Origin: Flavobacterium sp. LC2016-01
Lineage (GTDB): Bacteria > Bacteroidota > Bacteroidia > Flavobacteriales > Flavobacteriaceae
Length of the DNA: 64,000 nt
Direction of reading: 5' to 3'
Assembly: GCF_009711135.1 (NCBI RefSeq)
Contig: NZ_WMIC01000004.1
Coordinates: 248,001-312,000 of the forward strand
Shown: positions 24,873-33,158 of the stretch, piece by piece
How the letters are laid out: each line of letters starts with the position of its first letter
Position numbering within the stretch: position 1 is the first letter of the stretch
Notes under the pieces: model-generated
Databases searched by the model: none
What the model was told of the DNA's origin: nothing
What the model saw: the letters and a program-made list of their open reading frames with translations, nothing else
Made by a program: the position numbers and the translations under genes

Positions 24873-26879
24873 ATGAAAATGATTCAATTTAGAAAAACAA
24901 TAGCACTTCTTTTATTCGCATTAAGTTTTGGTTTGAATGCGCAAAGTAATTATAAAAGCTGGCCGGATGTAATTCGTAAACACGATGATTCTTGGTTTGG
25001 AACAGAAGAAGCTAAAAAAATAGCGGAAAATGTATTGCTTTATCAAAGAAATATTGGCGGGTGGCCAAAGAACATTGCCATGCAGGATGAATTAACGGCA
25101 CAACAAAAAAAAGATTTAACTGCCCTTAAAAAAACAGCTGTAGAAACTACTACTGATAATGGTGCAACATGTCAGGAAATGCTTTTTATGTCTAGAATGT
25201 ATGCGCAGGTAAAAGATGATCGATATAAAGAATCGTTTTTAAAAGGGTTGAATTATTTATTAGAAGCACAATACAATAATGGTGGTTGGCCTCAGTTTTA
25301 TCCGCTGAAAAAAGGGTATTATACCCACATTACTTACAATGATGATTCGATGGTAAACATTTTAAATGTGATGAAGCAAATCAGTGAAGAAACTGATTTT
25401 TACAGCATTAAACCATCAAAAGAAATTGTTCAAAAAGCTAAAAAAGCTTTTGATAAAGGAATAGACTGTATTTTAAAAACACAATACAAACAAAAAGGAG
25501 TTTTAACTGCATGGTGCGCTCAGCATGATGAATTTACTTTGGCTCCGGCAAATGCGCGAGCTTTTGAACTTGCTTCATTAAGTGGCTACGAATCGACTAA
25601 AATTGTATTGCTTTTAATGTCAATTGAAAAACCTTCGAGAGAAATTATCACGGCAGTAAAAAGTGCAGAGGAATGGTTTGAAAAAACGAAAATCACCAAT
25701 TTAGAAGAAAAAAGAATTCTAGATGAGAATGGTAAAATTGTAGATAAAAAGATGATTCCAGTAACAAACGGAGGACCAATTTGGGCACGTTTTATGGATT
25801 TGGAAACTAACGAACCTTTCTTTTGTGACCGCGACGGAATTAAGAAAAAATCTTTAGATCAAATTGGTTCTGAAAGACGAAATGGATATTCATGGTATTC
25901 TGATGCACCAAAAGAAGTACTAAAAAAATACGCTGCTTGGGCGGTTAAAAACGGCACAAAAGTTTCTGCTTCTGATAAAAAAAATATAACACTAATTACT
26001 GTAGCACAGGATGGCTCGGGCGATTTTACAAAGATTCAAGATGCTGTATATGCATGTCCGGCTTTTCCTTATGAAAAAGTAACTATTGCAGTGAAAAACG
26101 GAATTTACAATGAAAAAGTCCGAATTCCAGAATGGAATACAAATGTAGTTTTACAAGGAGAAAGTAAAGAGAAAACGATTATTACTTTTGATGATAATTT
26201 TTCGAAAATTAATTTAGGACGAAACAGTACTTTTTATACGTATACTGTTTTGGTTGAAGGAGATGATTTTTCGGCATCAAATTTAACCATAAAAAATGCG
26301 TCTGGAGATAATGGTCAAGGCATTGCGTTGTCTGTTGTTGCAAATCGTGCGAAAATTTCAAACTGTCTGATTTTAGGAAATCAGGATACTTTGTATCTCT
26401 CAGGAAAAGAGGCTAAACAGTATTTTATAAATTGCTATATCGAAGGTACAACTGATTTTATTTTTGGAAGCGCCACTGCCTTGTTTGAAAACTGCGAAAT
26501 CCACAGTATAAAAAACTCTTATATAACGGCAGCTTCAACTCCTGAAGGAACTCCTTTTGGTTTTGTTTTTAAGAATTGCAAATTAACTGCTGAAGCTTCT
26601 GCTGATGCTGTTTATTTAGGAAGACCTTGGCGTATTTTTGCTAAAACCGTTTTCCTAAATTGTGAACTAGGAAAACAAATCAGACCGGAAGGCTGGGAAA
26701 ATTGGTCAAAACCTGAAGCAGAAAAAAAAGCTTTTTATGCCGAATATAATTGTACTGGCGAAGGATTTCAGCCTGCACAAAGGGTAGTATGGTCGCATCA
26801 GTTAAATAAAACAGAAGCTGAAAAATATACGTTGGAAAATATTTTGAAAGATGATTTGTCAAATTGGTATTCAAAATAA
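24873..26879 (+). CDS. Pectate lyase (PL10) - pectin methylesterase (CE8) fusion
   Basis: A 668-residue exported two-domain enzyme. Residues about 20-355 are a PL10 pectate lyase (RNIGGWPKN, TTDNGATCQEM, NGGWPQFYP, TAWCAQHDEFTLAPANARAFE, PIWARFMDLETNEPFFCDRDG, RRNGYSWYSD). Residues about 368-660 are a CE8 methylesterase starting TVAQDGSGDFTKIQDAV, with catalytic Asp505 in GNQDTLY, Asp528 in TDFIFG and Arg584 in LGRPWR. One chain can therefore demethylate pectin and cleave the product by beta-elimination, producing unsaturated ends for GH105 and KduI. Both domains look intact. It starts 1 bp after the GH43 stop. Confidence 0.93.
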   Translation: MKMIQFRKTIALLLFALSFGLNAQSNYKSWPDVIRKHDDSWFGTEEAKKIAENVLLYQRNIGGWPKNIAMQDELTAQQKKDLTALKKTAVETTTDNGATCQEMLFMSRMYAQVKDDRYKESFLKGLNYLLEAQYNNGGWPQFYPLKKGYYTHITYNDDSMVNILNVMKQISEETDFYSIKPSKEIVQKAKKAFDKGIDCILKTQYKQKGVLTAWCAQHDEFTLAPANARAFELASLSGYESTKIVLLLMSIEKPSREIITAVKSAEEWFEKTKITNLEEKRILDENGKIVDKKMIPVTNGGPIWARFMDLETNEPFFCDRDGIKKKSLDQIGSERRNGYSWYSDAPKEVLKKYAAWAVKNGTKVSASDKKNITLITVAQDGSGDFTKIQDAVYACPAFPYEKVTIAVKNGIYNEKVRIPEWNTNVVLQGESKEKTIITFDDNFSKINLGRNSTFYTYTVLVEGDDFSASNLTIKNASGDNGQGIALSVVANRAKISNCLILGNQDTLYLSGKEAKQYFINCYIEGTTDFIFGSATALFENCEIHSIKNSYITAASTPEGTPFGFVFKNCKLTAEASADAVYLGRPWRIFAKTVFLNCELGKQIRPEGWENWSKPEAEKKAFYAEYNCTGEGFQPAQRVVWSHQLNKTEAEKYTLENILKDDLSNWYSK

Positions 26880-26904
26880 ATTTTAGTTTTAAAATGTAAT
26901 TGCG

Positions 26905-28254
26905 ATGAAATTAAAACACTTAATATTTCTATTGATTTCTACGTTTTCTTTTGCTCAAAATGGTGAATTTCCATCAGCAAAAGTCGATTCAATTATCAAA
27001 AGAATTCAGTTGCCAGTTATTCCTGCCTATCAAATAAATGTTATAAAACTTGGTGCAAAGGGAGATTCAATTTCAGACAATAAACCTGCGTTTGATAAAG
27101 CGATGGCATTATGCAAAAAGAATAATGCAGGGACGATTATCGTACCCAAAGGGATTTATAAATTAAACGGTCCAATTCATTTTATAAGCAATGTAAATCT
27201 TAAAATAGAAAAGGGAGCAAAAATAAAATTTAGCGACAACCCGAAAGATTATCTTCCAATGGTTTTAACAAGCTGGGAAGGTACTATGTTGTATAATTAT
27301 AGTCCGCTTATTTATGCGTATGACTGTTCAAATATTGCAATTACTGGCGAAGGAACTATTGATGGTACAGGAGATAATATTTGGAAAAGTTTTAAAGCAA
27401 AAGAAGAAGCAGGCAAAAGCAGAAGCCGTGACATGAATCATAATAATGTAGTATTAAATGACAGGAAGTTTGGTGAAGGCTATTTTTTACGTCCGCAAAT
27501 GATTCAATTTTTTAATTGCAAAAATGTGCTGGTTGAAAATATTAGAATTGAGAATTCCCCATTTTGGTGCCTGCATTTATTAAAATCACAAAGCATTACA
27601 ATTCGCGGAATAAGTTATAAATCCTTGAATTATAACAATGATGGTATTGACCCAGAATATTCTAAAGATGTTTTAATTGAAAATGTGACTTTTAATAACG
27701 GTGATGATAATGTAGCTATAAAAGCAGGAAGAGATCATGAAGGAAGAGCCAATACAGCAACACCAAGTGAAAATATTGTAATAAGGAACTGTAATTTTAA
27801 AGGACTTCATGGTGTAGTTATAGGAAGTGAAATGTCAGCTGGGGTTCAAAATGTTTTTGTAGAAAATTGTAAAACTATTGGCTATTTAAAAAGAGGTATT
27901 TATTTGAAAACCAATGCAGATAGAGGAGGCTTTATTAAAAATATTTTTGTTCGAAATATTCAGTTGGATGAAGTAGAAGATTGTCTTTACATCACAGCCA
28001 ATTATCATGGAGAGGGAAGCGGTTTTCAATCGGATATTTCAAATATACATTTTTCCGACATCATTTGTAATAAAGCATCTGAAAGCGGTATTGTAATTCA
28101 GGGATTTCCAAATAAAAAAATTAGAAATATATCCTTAAATAGAATTGAAATAAAATCCGCTAAAAATGCATTGTCAAACGAAAACGCTGAAAATGTTTTG
28201 ATGACAGATGTTTTTATAGGTAAAAAAGCAACAGTGCCAACGGCGGCTAAATAA
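26905..28254 (+). CDS. GH28 family glycosidase with altered substrate-binding motif
   Basis: A 449-residue exported GH28 beta-helix protein. NND (Asp246), GDD (Asp267/268) and a GLHG form of the GHG motif (His302) are present. The position of the usual RIK triad reads Tyr333-Leu-Lys335, so the arginine that binds the galacturonate carboxylate is replaced by tyrosine, while the paralogue at 19251 keeps RIK. The two share many other stretches (TSWEGT, NHSPLIYA-like, SEMSAGVQNVFVENC). It may act on a different bond or an end-modified oligomer; this is inference. It follows PL10-CE8 by 25 bp in the same run. Confidence 0.88.
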   Translation: MKLKHLIFLLISTFSFAQNGEFPSAKVDSIIKRIQLPVIPAYQINVIKLGAKGDSISDNKPAFDKAMALCKKNNAGTIIVPKGIYKLNGPIHFISNVNLKIEKGAKIKFSDNPKDYLPMVLTSWEGTMLYNYSPLIYAYDCSNIAITGEGTIDGTGDNIWKSFKAKEEAGKSRSRDMNHNNVVLNDRKFGEGYFLRPQMIQFFNCKNVLVENIRIENSPFWCLHLLKSQSITIRGISYKSLNYNNDGIDPEYSKDVLIENVTFNNGDDNVAIKAGRDHEGRANTATPSENIVIRNCNFKGLHGVVIGSEMSAGVQNVFVENCKTIGYLKRGIYLKTNADRGGFIKNIFVRNIQLDEVEDCLYITANYHGEGSGFQSDISNIHFSDIICNKASESGIVIQGFPNKKIRNISLNRIEIKSAKNALSNENAENVLMTDVFIGKKATVPTAAK

Positions 28255-28286
28255 GTTTTAAAAGGTACTAAGGTTCTAAGATTTTT

Positions 28287-28310
28287 TGTAGAGATGTACT
28301 GCAGTGCGTC
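28287..28310. repeat. Degenerate copy of TGTAGAGACGCAC hairpin unit
   Basis: TGTAGAGATGTACTGCAGTG and the following CGTC correspond base for base to most of the uxaA terminator hairpin at 17769-17793. The gap before it has AAGGTACTAAGGTTCTAAG units like those at 61640-61675. These look like pieces of dispersed intergenic repeats. Confidence 0.5.
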
Positions 28311-28351
28311 GATTGCTTCGCAAAGACTTACAATAATTAAAAATAGTAAAA

Positions 28352-29095
28352 ATGAAAAAATATCTTCTTATAGCATTCTTGATCACATCAGTATCTTTTG
28401 CTCAAAAAGCAACATTATATTGTATAGGTGACTCAACAATGGCAAATAAAAAAGATCCAGATCGTAATCCAGAACATGGCTGGGCTCAAGTTTTGCAATC
28501 TTTTTTTAAAGATGATATTGCAGTAGTAAACAAGGCAGTAAATGGCAGAAGCACTAAAAGTTTCATCAACGAAAAACGCTGGGATTCTATTTATAAAAAG
28601 CTAAAAAAAGGAGATTATGTCTTCATAGAATTTGGACATAATGATGAAAAAATTGAGGACTCTACTCGTTATACGAATCCTCATACCGCTTATCGATACA
28701 ACTTAATTAAGTTTGTAAACGAAAGCAGGGAAAAAGGTGCTATACCTATTTTATTGACATCAATTGCGAGACGTAATTTTAACGAAAAAGGGGTTCTAGT
28801 ACCTACTCACGGTGATTATCCATTAGAGACTCGATTAGTAGCGAAGGATTATAATGTGCCTTTCATAGATTTAGAATATTATACAGAATTACTTGAGCAG
28901 TCTTATGGACCAGAGAAATCAAAGCTTCTTCATTTGCATTTTAATGCGGGAGAAGTTCCTTATTATAAAGAGGATAAAAAAGATGATACACATTTATCTT
29001 TATTAGGCGCGACCAAAATTGCCACAATAGTAATTACCCAGATTAAAATTTTAAAAGATTCTTCTCTTGCTGTACTTCAAAAGGGAATAAAATAA
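28352..29095 (+). CDS. Rhamnogalacturonan acetylesterase-like SGNH hydrolase (CE12 type)
   Basis: A 247-residue exported SGNH-fold esterase. Block I is GDSTM with nucleophile Ser28, the NGRS glycine is near 64, block III GHND has Asn97, and the catalytic pair appears as DDTHLS near residue 214. The FIEFGHNDEK and PHTAYRYNLIKFVNESREKGAIPILLTSIARR segments match CE12 rhamnogalacturonan acetylesterases, which deacetylate pectin backbone residues. It is the last gene of the plus-strand run and is followed by a perfect 40-bp palindromic terminator. It differs in fold and motif from the other three esterases of the window. Confidence 0.88.
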   Translation: MKKYLLIAFLITSVSFAQKATLYCIGDSTMANKKDPDRNPEHGWAQVLQSFFKDDIAVVNKAVNGRSTKSFINEKRWDSIYKKLKKGDYVFIEFGHNDEKIEDSTRYTNPHTAYRYNLIKFVNESREKGAIPILLTSIARRNFNEKGVLVPTHGDYPLETRLVAKDYNVPFIDLEYYTELLEQSYGPEKSKLLHLHFNAGEVPYYKEDKKDDTHLSLLGATKIATIVITQIKILKDSSLAVLQKGIK

Positions 29096-29115
29096 AATTT
29101 CGTTTTTTTCTTTCA

Positions 29116-29155
29116 TGAAAATCAATAATTTATTTAAATAAATTATTGATTTTCA
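29116..29155 (+). terminator. Perfect 40-bp palindrome ending the homogalacturonan enzyme run
   Basis: Positions 29116-29135 are exactly complementary to 29136-29155 with no spacer, and runs of T flank it. As RNA it would be a long stem with a minimal loop, 20 bp after the CE12-type stop codon. It is the boundary between the pectin genes and the PorP/SprF island. Confidence 0.7.
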
Positions 29156-29570
29156 GTAATTTTGATAGCTATTAGAAAAAACTCCACAAGCTATGTGGTT
29201 TCTATCTGCTTGTAATAAGCTGTTCTATATAAGTCAGCGATAGGCTATACTATTTTTATCAGCCTGATAATTTGAATCTTCAGAAATTAAGTACATAAAT
29301 TGAAATACTTGTTTTCTTTATTAATCGCCTTTACTTTCCTATCTGTTATTGTTTATAAAAATTTGAAAGAATTTAAAGTGCTTTCAAAGACAGTTTGATT
29401 ATTGTTTTTTAAGGTCTGAAAAATACTGTTTATAATTGTCCTAGTAAATTGTATGTGCAAACCCAATTGCAGGAAGACTTTCGTTTTGCCACTATTAAGT
29501 TTCGGATTTACTTAAAGAGACTTGATGGATAAAGACTTGATACTTTGTACACAAATACAAAACGACGATT
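29156..29570. other. AT-rich intergenic region, no gene found
   Basis: I see no coding frame, operator or repeat here. Near its end TTG (29522-29524) and TACTTTG (29541-29547) resemble a weak promoter for the PorP/SprF gene, but the spacing is 16 nt and the minus-7 box lacks one T. Confidence 0.5.
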
Positions 29571-30485
29571 ATGAATCAAACAATACTTCTATTTTTGATT
29601 TCAATGTGTTTTTTCCTTTGCGTTGCTCAGCAACAATCGCAGTATACGCAATATATGTACAACACCATGAGTATTAATCCTGGTTACATAGGAACGCGTG
29701 GTGTGCCAAGTATATTCGGTCTCTATAGAGCACAATGGGTAGGTTTAGATGGTGCACCGGAAACGGCAAATTTTTCTATTCAGAGTCCCGTTTCCCAAAA
29801 CGGACAAGGAGTGGGACTGTCAATTATTAATGAACAGATTGGGCCTTCTTCAGAAACCACATTTACAATTGGTTATTCGCGCCCCATAGAGCTTTCAGAA
29901 TCAATTACAATGTCTTTAGGAGTCAGTGGATCAATTGATTTTATGCAAGTTGATTTTAACAAGCTTAATGTTTATGATCCAGATGATCCATATCTTACGG
30001 GAGTTTTGAGTGAGGTTTCTCCTAATATAGGAGCAGGAATATATTTTCATTCTAGTAGTTGGTACTTTGGCCTGTCAATTCCTCAAATTTTAGAAACTAA
30101 GTTTTATGATGATGTAAAGATATCCATAGCTTCTCAAAAGATGCATTTTTATGCTATAGGCGGATATGTATTTAGATTGAATGAAAATATTCAATTTAAA
30201 CCTGCAACAATGATTAAAGCAGTAAGTGGTGCCCCGTTGGCTGTTGATGTGTCTGCGAGTTTTCTTTTTATGGATAAATTGACACTCGGAATAGCATATA
30301 GATGGGATGCTGTAGTAAGCGGAATGGCAGGATTTCAAATCAGCCCAAGTCTTAACATAGGATATGCTTACGATTATGATGTTACTGACATTGGAAATTA
30401 CAATGGAGGATCCCATGAAATTTTTCTCCGATTTGATTTGTTTATCAAAACAAAATCTAGATTAACAACTCCAAGATTTTTTTAG
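29571..30485 (+). CDS. PorP/SprF family type IX secretion accessory membrane protein
   Basis: A 304-residue outer-membrane beta-barrel of the PorP/SprF family. It has a signal peptide (ending CVAQQQ), then the typical SQYTQYMYNTMSINPGY motif, YRAQWVGLDGAPETANFSI and GVGLSIINEQIGPSSET, and ends HEIFLRFDLF. In Flavobacteria such proteins assist export or surface attachment of particular type IX secretion cargo, often a large adhesin encoded beside them. Here no complete cargo gene follows; instead there is a truncated start of a surface protein at 30740. It interrupts the two halves of the pectin region and has no obvious role in sugar use. Confidence 0.88.
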   Translation: MNQTILLFLISMCFFLCVAQQQSQYTQYMYNTMSINPGYIGTRGVPSIFGLYRAQWVGLDGAPETANFSIQSPVSQNGQGVGLSIINEQIGPSSETTFTIGYSRPIELSESITMSLGVSGSIDFMQVDFNKLNVYDPDDPYLTGVLSEVSPNIGAGIYFHSSSWYFGLSIPQILETKFYDDVKISIASQKMHFYAIGGYVFRLNENIQFKPATMIKAVSGAPLAVDVSASFLFMDKLTLGIAYRWDAVVSGMAGFQISPSLNIGYAYDYDVTDIGNYNGGSHEIFLRFDLFIKTKSRLTTPRFF

Positions 30486-30739
30486 CGTTTTTATTTATTC
30501 TAAAGGCATATAAGGCGTTTTCCAGTTTAAAAGAAAAAGATAATTTCTTATGTGTTGTAGTGTCTTATTTGTTGATATTAAGTGATTTATGTTGAGTGGT
30601 CCATATATACCCTAATCTATAAGTTTTAAAACTTTTACTGGCAAAAATAAATCTATTTTCAAAGGAACTTTGCACTTTCAAATCTAGGTATTTGAATTTT
30701 AAGACCTTATAAATAATTAAATCCATAATAATTATAGTT
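30486..30739. other. Intergenic region before a truncated surface-protein gene
   Basis: AT-rich sequence without a supported frame. It may contain decayed coding sequence between the PorP/SprF gene and the gene remnant at 30740, but nothing can be recognised with confidence. Confidence 0.4.
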
Positions 30740-30838
30740 ATGAAAAATAGATTACTTCCTTTATTTCTTGTTCTAGGATCTATTTCAGCTTATTCGCAGG
30801 TTGGTATTGGAACCTTGACTCCAAGTAAATCGAGATAA
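30740..30838 (+). pseudogene. Truncated 5' end of a surface/adhesin-type protein
   Basis: An ATG opens a 32-codon frame, MKNRLLPLFLVLGSISAYSQ then VGIGTLTPSKSR and a stop. The signal peptide followed by QVGIGT.TPSKS is the usual start of large Flavobacterium surface proteins, which normally continue with a segment on an inner constant region for hundreds of residues. The sequence after the stop, GATAATAAAGGTGTTTTT (D-N-K-G-V-F in frame with continuing text), looks like a later piece of such a gene joined by deletion. I read it as a remnant, perhaps the lost cargo of the PorP/SprF protein. Confidence 0.6.
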
Positions 30839-30857
30839 TAAAGGTGTTTTTTTAAAG

Positions 30858-31256
30858 ATGTTTAAACGAAGATTCAAAAACGAGTTTGATTTTTCAGAAG
30901 AATCATTTTTGCTTAAGAATGAAAATGATTCCAAAAAATATGATCGTTCGATATTTGTTGTTTATGAAAGAAATGAATTGCTAGAATTTTTAAAGATGGA
31001 TAAAAAAGGGCGAAATGTTTTGGTTTGCCTGTTCAATAAACAATTATATAGCAGTTTATCTTTTTTAGATGAAATTAGCAATTTAATTGTTTTGGATAAT
31101 GCAAAAACAAGACCTGAGATAATAAGCGAGCTAAAACAACATCTTACAGGTAATTCGAAATTTAAAGATCAAAATAAGGAAGAGAACTTTTTTAACAGTT
31201 CTATTTTTCAAAGCCAATTTAAGAACTTTTATAAAGGACTGTTTTTTTTAATGTAA
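30858..31256 (+). CDS. Hypothetical protein, 132 residues
   Basis: An ATG-started frame of 132 residues, rich in charged residues (start MFKRRFKNEFDFSEESF), with strand-like segments RSIFVVYERNELLEFL, NVLVCLFNKQLYSSL and NLIVLDNA. The alternation is reminiscent of a receiver-like fold, but key motifs are absent and I do not recognise the family. There is no signal peptide or membrane segment. It starts 20 bp after the remnant stop codon at 30838 and is followed by a convergent terminator. It could be a real small gene or a leftover of a larger rearranged locus; codon use looks normal for the region. Confidence 0.5.
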   Translation: MFKRRFKNEFDFSEESFLLKNENDSKKYDRSIFVVYERNELLEFLKMDKKGRNVLVCLFNKQLYSSLSFLDEISNLIVLDNAKTRPEIISELKQHLTGNSKFKDQNKEENFFNSSIFQSQFKNFYKGLFFLM

Positions 31257-31296
31257 TTTGAAAAAAAACATAAAAGACTATATTAATTCATTTTTT

Positions 31297-31333
31297 AAAG
31301 CAGGATATAAGTTGCTCAATATCCTGCTTTTTA
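31297..31333. terminator. Bidirectional terminator between the small gene and the GH106 operon
   Basis: A perfect 12-bp stem, AAAGCAGGATAT (31297-31308) with ATATCCTGCTTT (31319-31330), has a 10-nt loop and T/A-rich flanks on both sides. It stands between the convergent gene ending at 31256 and the minus-strand operon ending at 31353. Confidence 0.8.
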
Positions 31334-31352
31334 ATTTTCAAATGAATGAATA

Positions 31353-33158
31353 TTATTCTTTTTTTAAAGTATTGATTTCTTCTGCAGAAACTTTTATAAC
31401 TGTTCCATGACGTGTTCCTGTTGGAAAAGTAACTTGTTCTGAAATATCTTCCCAACCTTTAGAAGTTTCTTTTACTGCACCATATTTTTTTTGTGTGTAT
31501 TTATCAAAATAAACAATCCAATTATTATCGATTTGTATTGCTGTTGGTCCTTCAGCCCAATAATCGCCTGTAATTGCTTTACCTGCTTGACTGTACGGAC
31601 CAGTTAAGTTTTTACTGAAGGCAACTTTAATATTTTTCTGAACTGGATTACGCGTTTCATCTTTCAAATACATAACATATTGATCTTCTTGTTTTATTAT
31701 AGAGGCATCAATTACATTAAACCCTGGTTCATACAATAATTTTGTTTTTGCAAACTTTTTAAAATCTTTGGTTGTAGTATAATAGATTCTATGGTTATAT
31801 CCTTTTTCTTCCTCTGATTTGGTTTCTAAAAACTTATCTTCAATTGTCGAAGCCCAATAAATCATATAATTTTTTGATTTTTCGTCGTATGTAATTTCTG
31901 GCGCCCAAGTATTTCTGGCTTTTTCTTCATGAGCCATTACGGGAATGAATTCTTGTTTTGACCAATGAATTAAATCTTTTGAAGAAGCATACCCAATCCC
32001 TTTATCGGTCCAGCTTACCGTCCAGACCATATGATACAGACCATCTCCGCCTTTGATAACGCATGGATCTCGCATCAATTTGTCTTTTCCCACTTCTGGC
32101 GTTAAAAATGAAGTATCGTTTTTTAAAGCTGTCCATTTAAAGCCATCTTCACTGTATGCCATATGCAATCCGTCTTCGCCATTTCCTTTAAAATAGGTAA
32201 ATACATAACCGTCAGGTTTTAAGGTAAAATTGTTCGCGATAAGCCATTTTTCACAAGCTTTTGGCCAAGATGCATTAGTTCCTTTTACACCCAATCCAAA
32301 ACCGTGACCGCCGTTTTCATATAAATGCATTTCTGCAAGAACTTTTTCTTTTTTCAGTGCTAAATAATAGTTAATGCTATTTTCAACTGGAACTGCCTTG
32401 TCATCAGTTGCATGAACTAAAAATGTTTTTGGAGTGGAAGCAGTTACTTGTTTTTCGTTCGAATATTTATCTGCTAATTCACTTTCGGGATTTTTTCCTA
32501 ATAAGTTATCTTTAGAACCTTGATGCGTAACGCCTTCCTGCATTGAAATTACAGGATAAATTAAAATTGAAAAATTTGGTTTGGCGCTGGTCGTGTCAGA
32601 AGGAGTATAAACTTTATCATTAAAATGTGTAGATAGAGTAGAAGCCAAGTGTCCTCCAGCTGAAAAGCCCATGATGCCAATTTTATTTGGATTCAGTTTC
32701 CATTTTATTGCATTTCTTCTAACAACTCTAACAGCTTCCTGCGCATCTTGAAGCGGCGCAACGGTTTTATTTTTCATGATCAAATCGCTTGGCAGTCTGT
32801 ATTTCAAGACAAAAGCATTTATTCCTAAACTATTAAACCATTCGGCAACTTTAAAACCTTCTTTATTGATGGCAAGCATTCCGTAACCGCCTCCAGGGCA
32901 AATAATAACTGATGTTCCGTTTGATTTTTCAGGATTAGCAAAATAAGCTGTAAGAGTAGGCAAAGTCACTTTTCGAACTCCTTCTGAAAGTTCGTTTTTA
33001 TGATCTACTTCTTCAGCATATTCTTTTGATACAATTTCGTCTGGAATTTTATCCCATAACGGAATTTCTTTCTTCTGCGAAAGCGCCGGAATTGTCAGTG
33101 ATAAAAAAATGAAAAGCAATGAAGCTTTCAGGCGGCTTAAATTATTTGATTTTTTCAT
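31353..33158 (-). CDS. Esterase (alpha/beta-hydrolase) fused to a GH43-like beta-propeller
   Basis: A 601-residue exported two-domain protein. Residues about 30-312 form an alpha/beta-hydrolase like the stand-alone protein at 5107, with CPGGGY, nucleophile serine in GFSAGG, Asp in HATDDKAVP and His in GGHGFGLG. Residues about 315-590 form a five-bladed propeller of the GH43 type: HMAYSEDGFKW, MRDPCVIKGGDGLYHMVWTVSW, NTWAPEITYDEKSKNYMIYW, NVIDASIIKQEDQYVMYLKDE, WAEGPTAIQI. DPC, DAS and EGP could supply the catalytic acids. The combination suggests joint removal of an ester and a sugar. It overlaps the upstream GH2 gene by 17 bp. Confidence 0.85.
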   Translation of the reverse strand: MKKSNNLSRLKASLLFIFLSLTIPALSQKKEIPLWDKIPDEIVSKEYAEEVDHKNELSEGVRKVTLPTLTAYFANPEKSNGTSVIICPGGGYGMLAINKEGFKVAEWFNSLGINAFVLKYRLPSDLIMKNKTVAPLQDAQEAVRVVRRNAIKWKLNPNKIGIMGFSAGGHLASTLSTHFNDKVYTPSDTTSAKPNFSILIYPVISMQEGVTHQGSKDNLLGKNPESELADKYSNEKQVTASTPKTFLVHATDDKAVPVENSINYYLALKKEKVLAEMHLYENGGHGFGLGVKGTNASWPKACEKWLIANNFTLKPDGYVFTYFKGNGEDGLHMAYSEDGFKWTALKNDTSFLTPEVGKDKLMRDPCVIKGGDGLYHMVWTVSWTDKGIGYASSKDLIHWSKQEFIPVMAHEEKARNTWAPEITYDEKSKNYMIYWASTIEDKFLETKSEEEKGYNHRIYYTTTKDFKKFAKTKLLYEPGFNVIDASIIKQEDQYVMYLKDETRNPVQKNIKVAFSKNLTGPYSQAGKAITGDYWAEGPTAIQIDNNWIVYFDKYTQKKYGAVKETSKGWEDISEQVTFPTGTRHGTVIKVSAEEINTLKKE

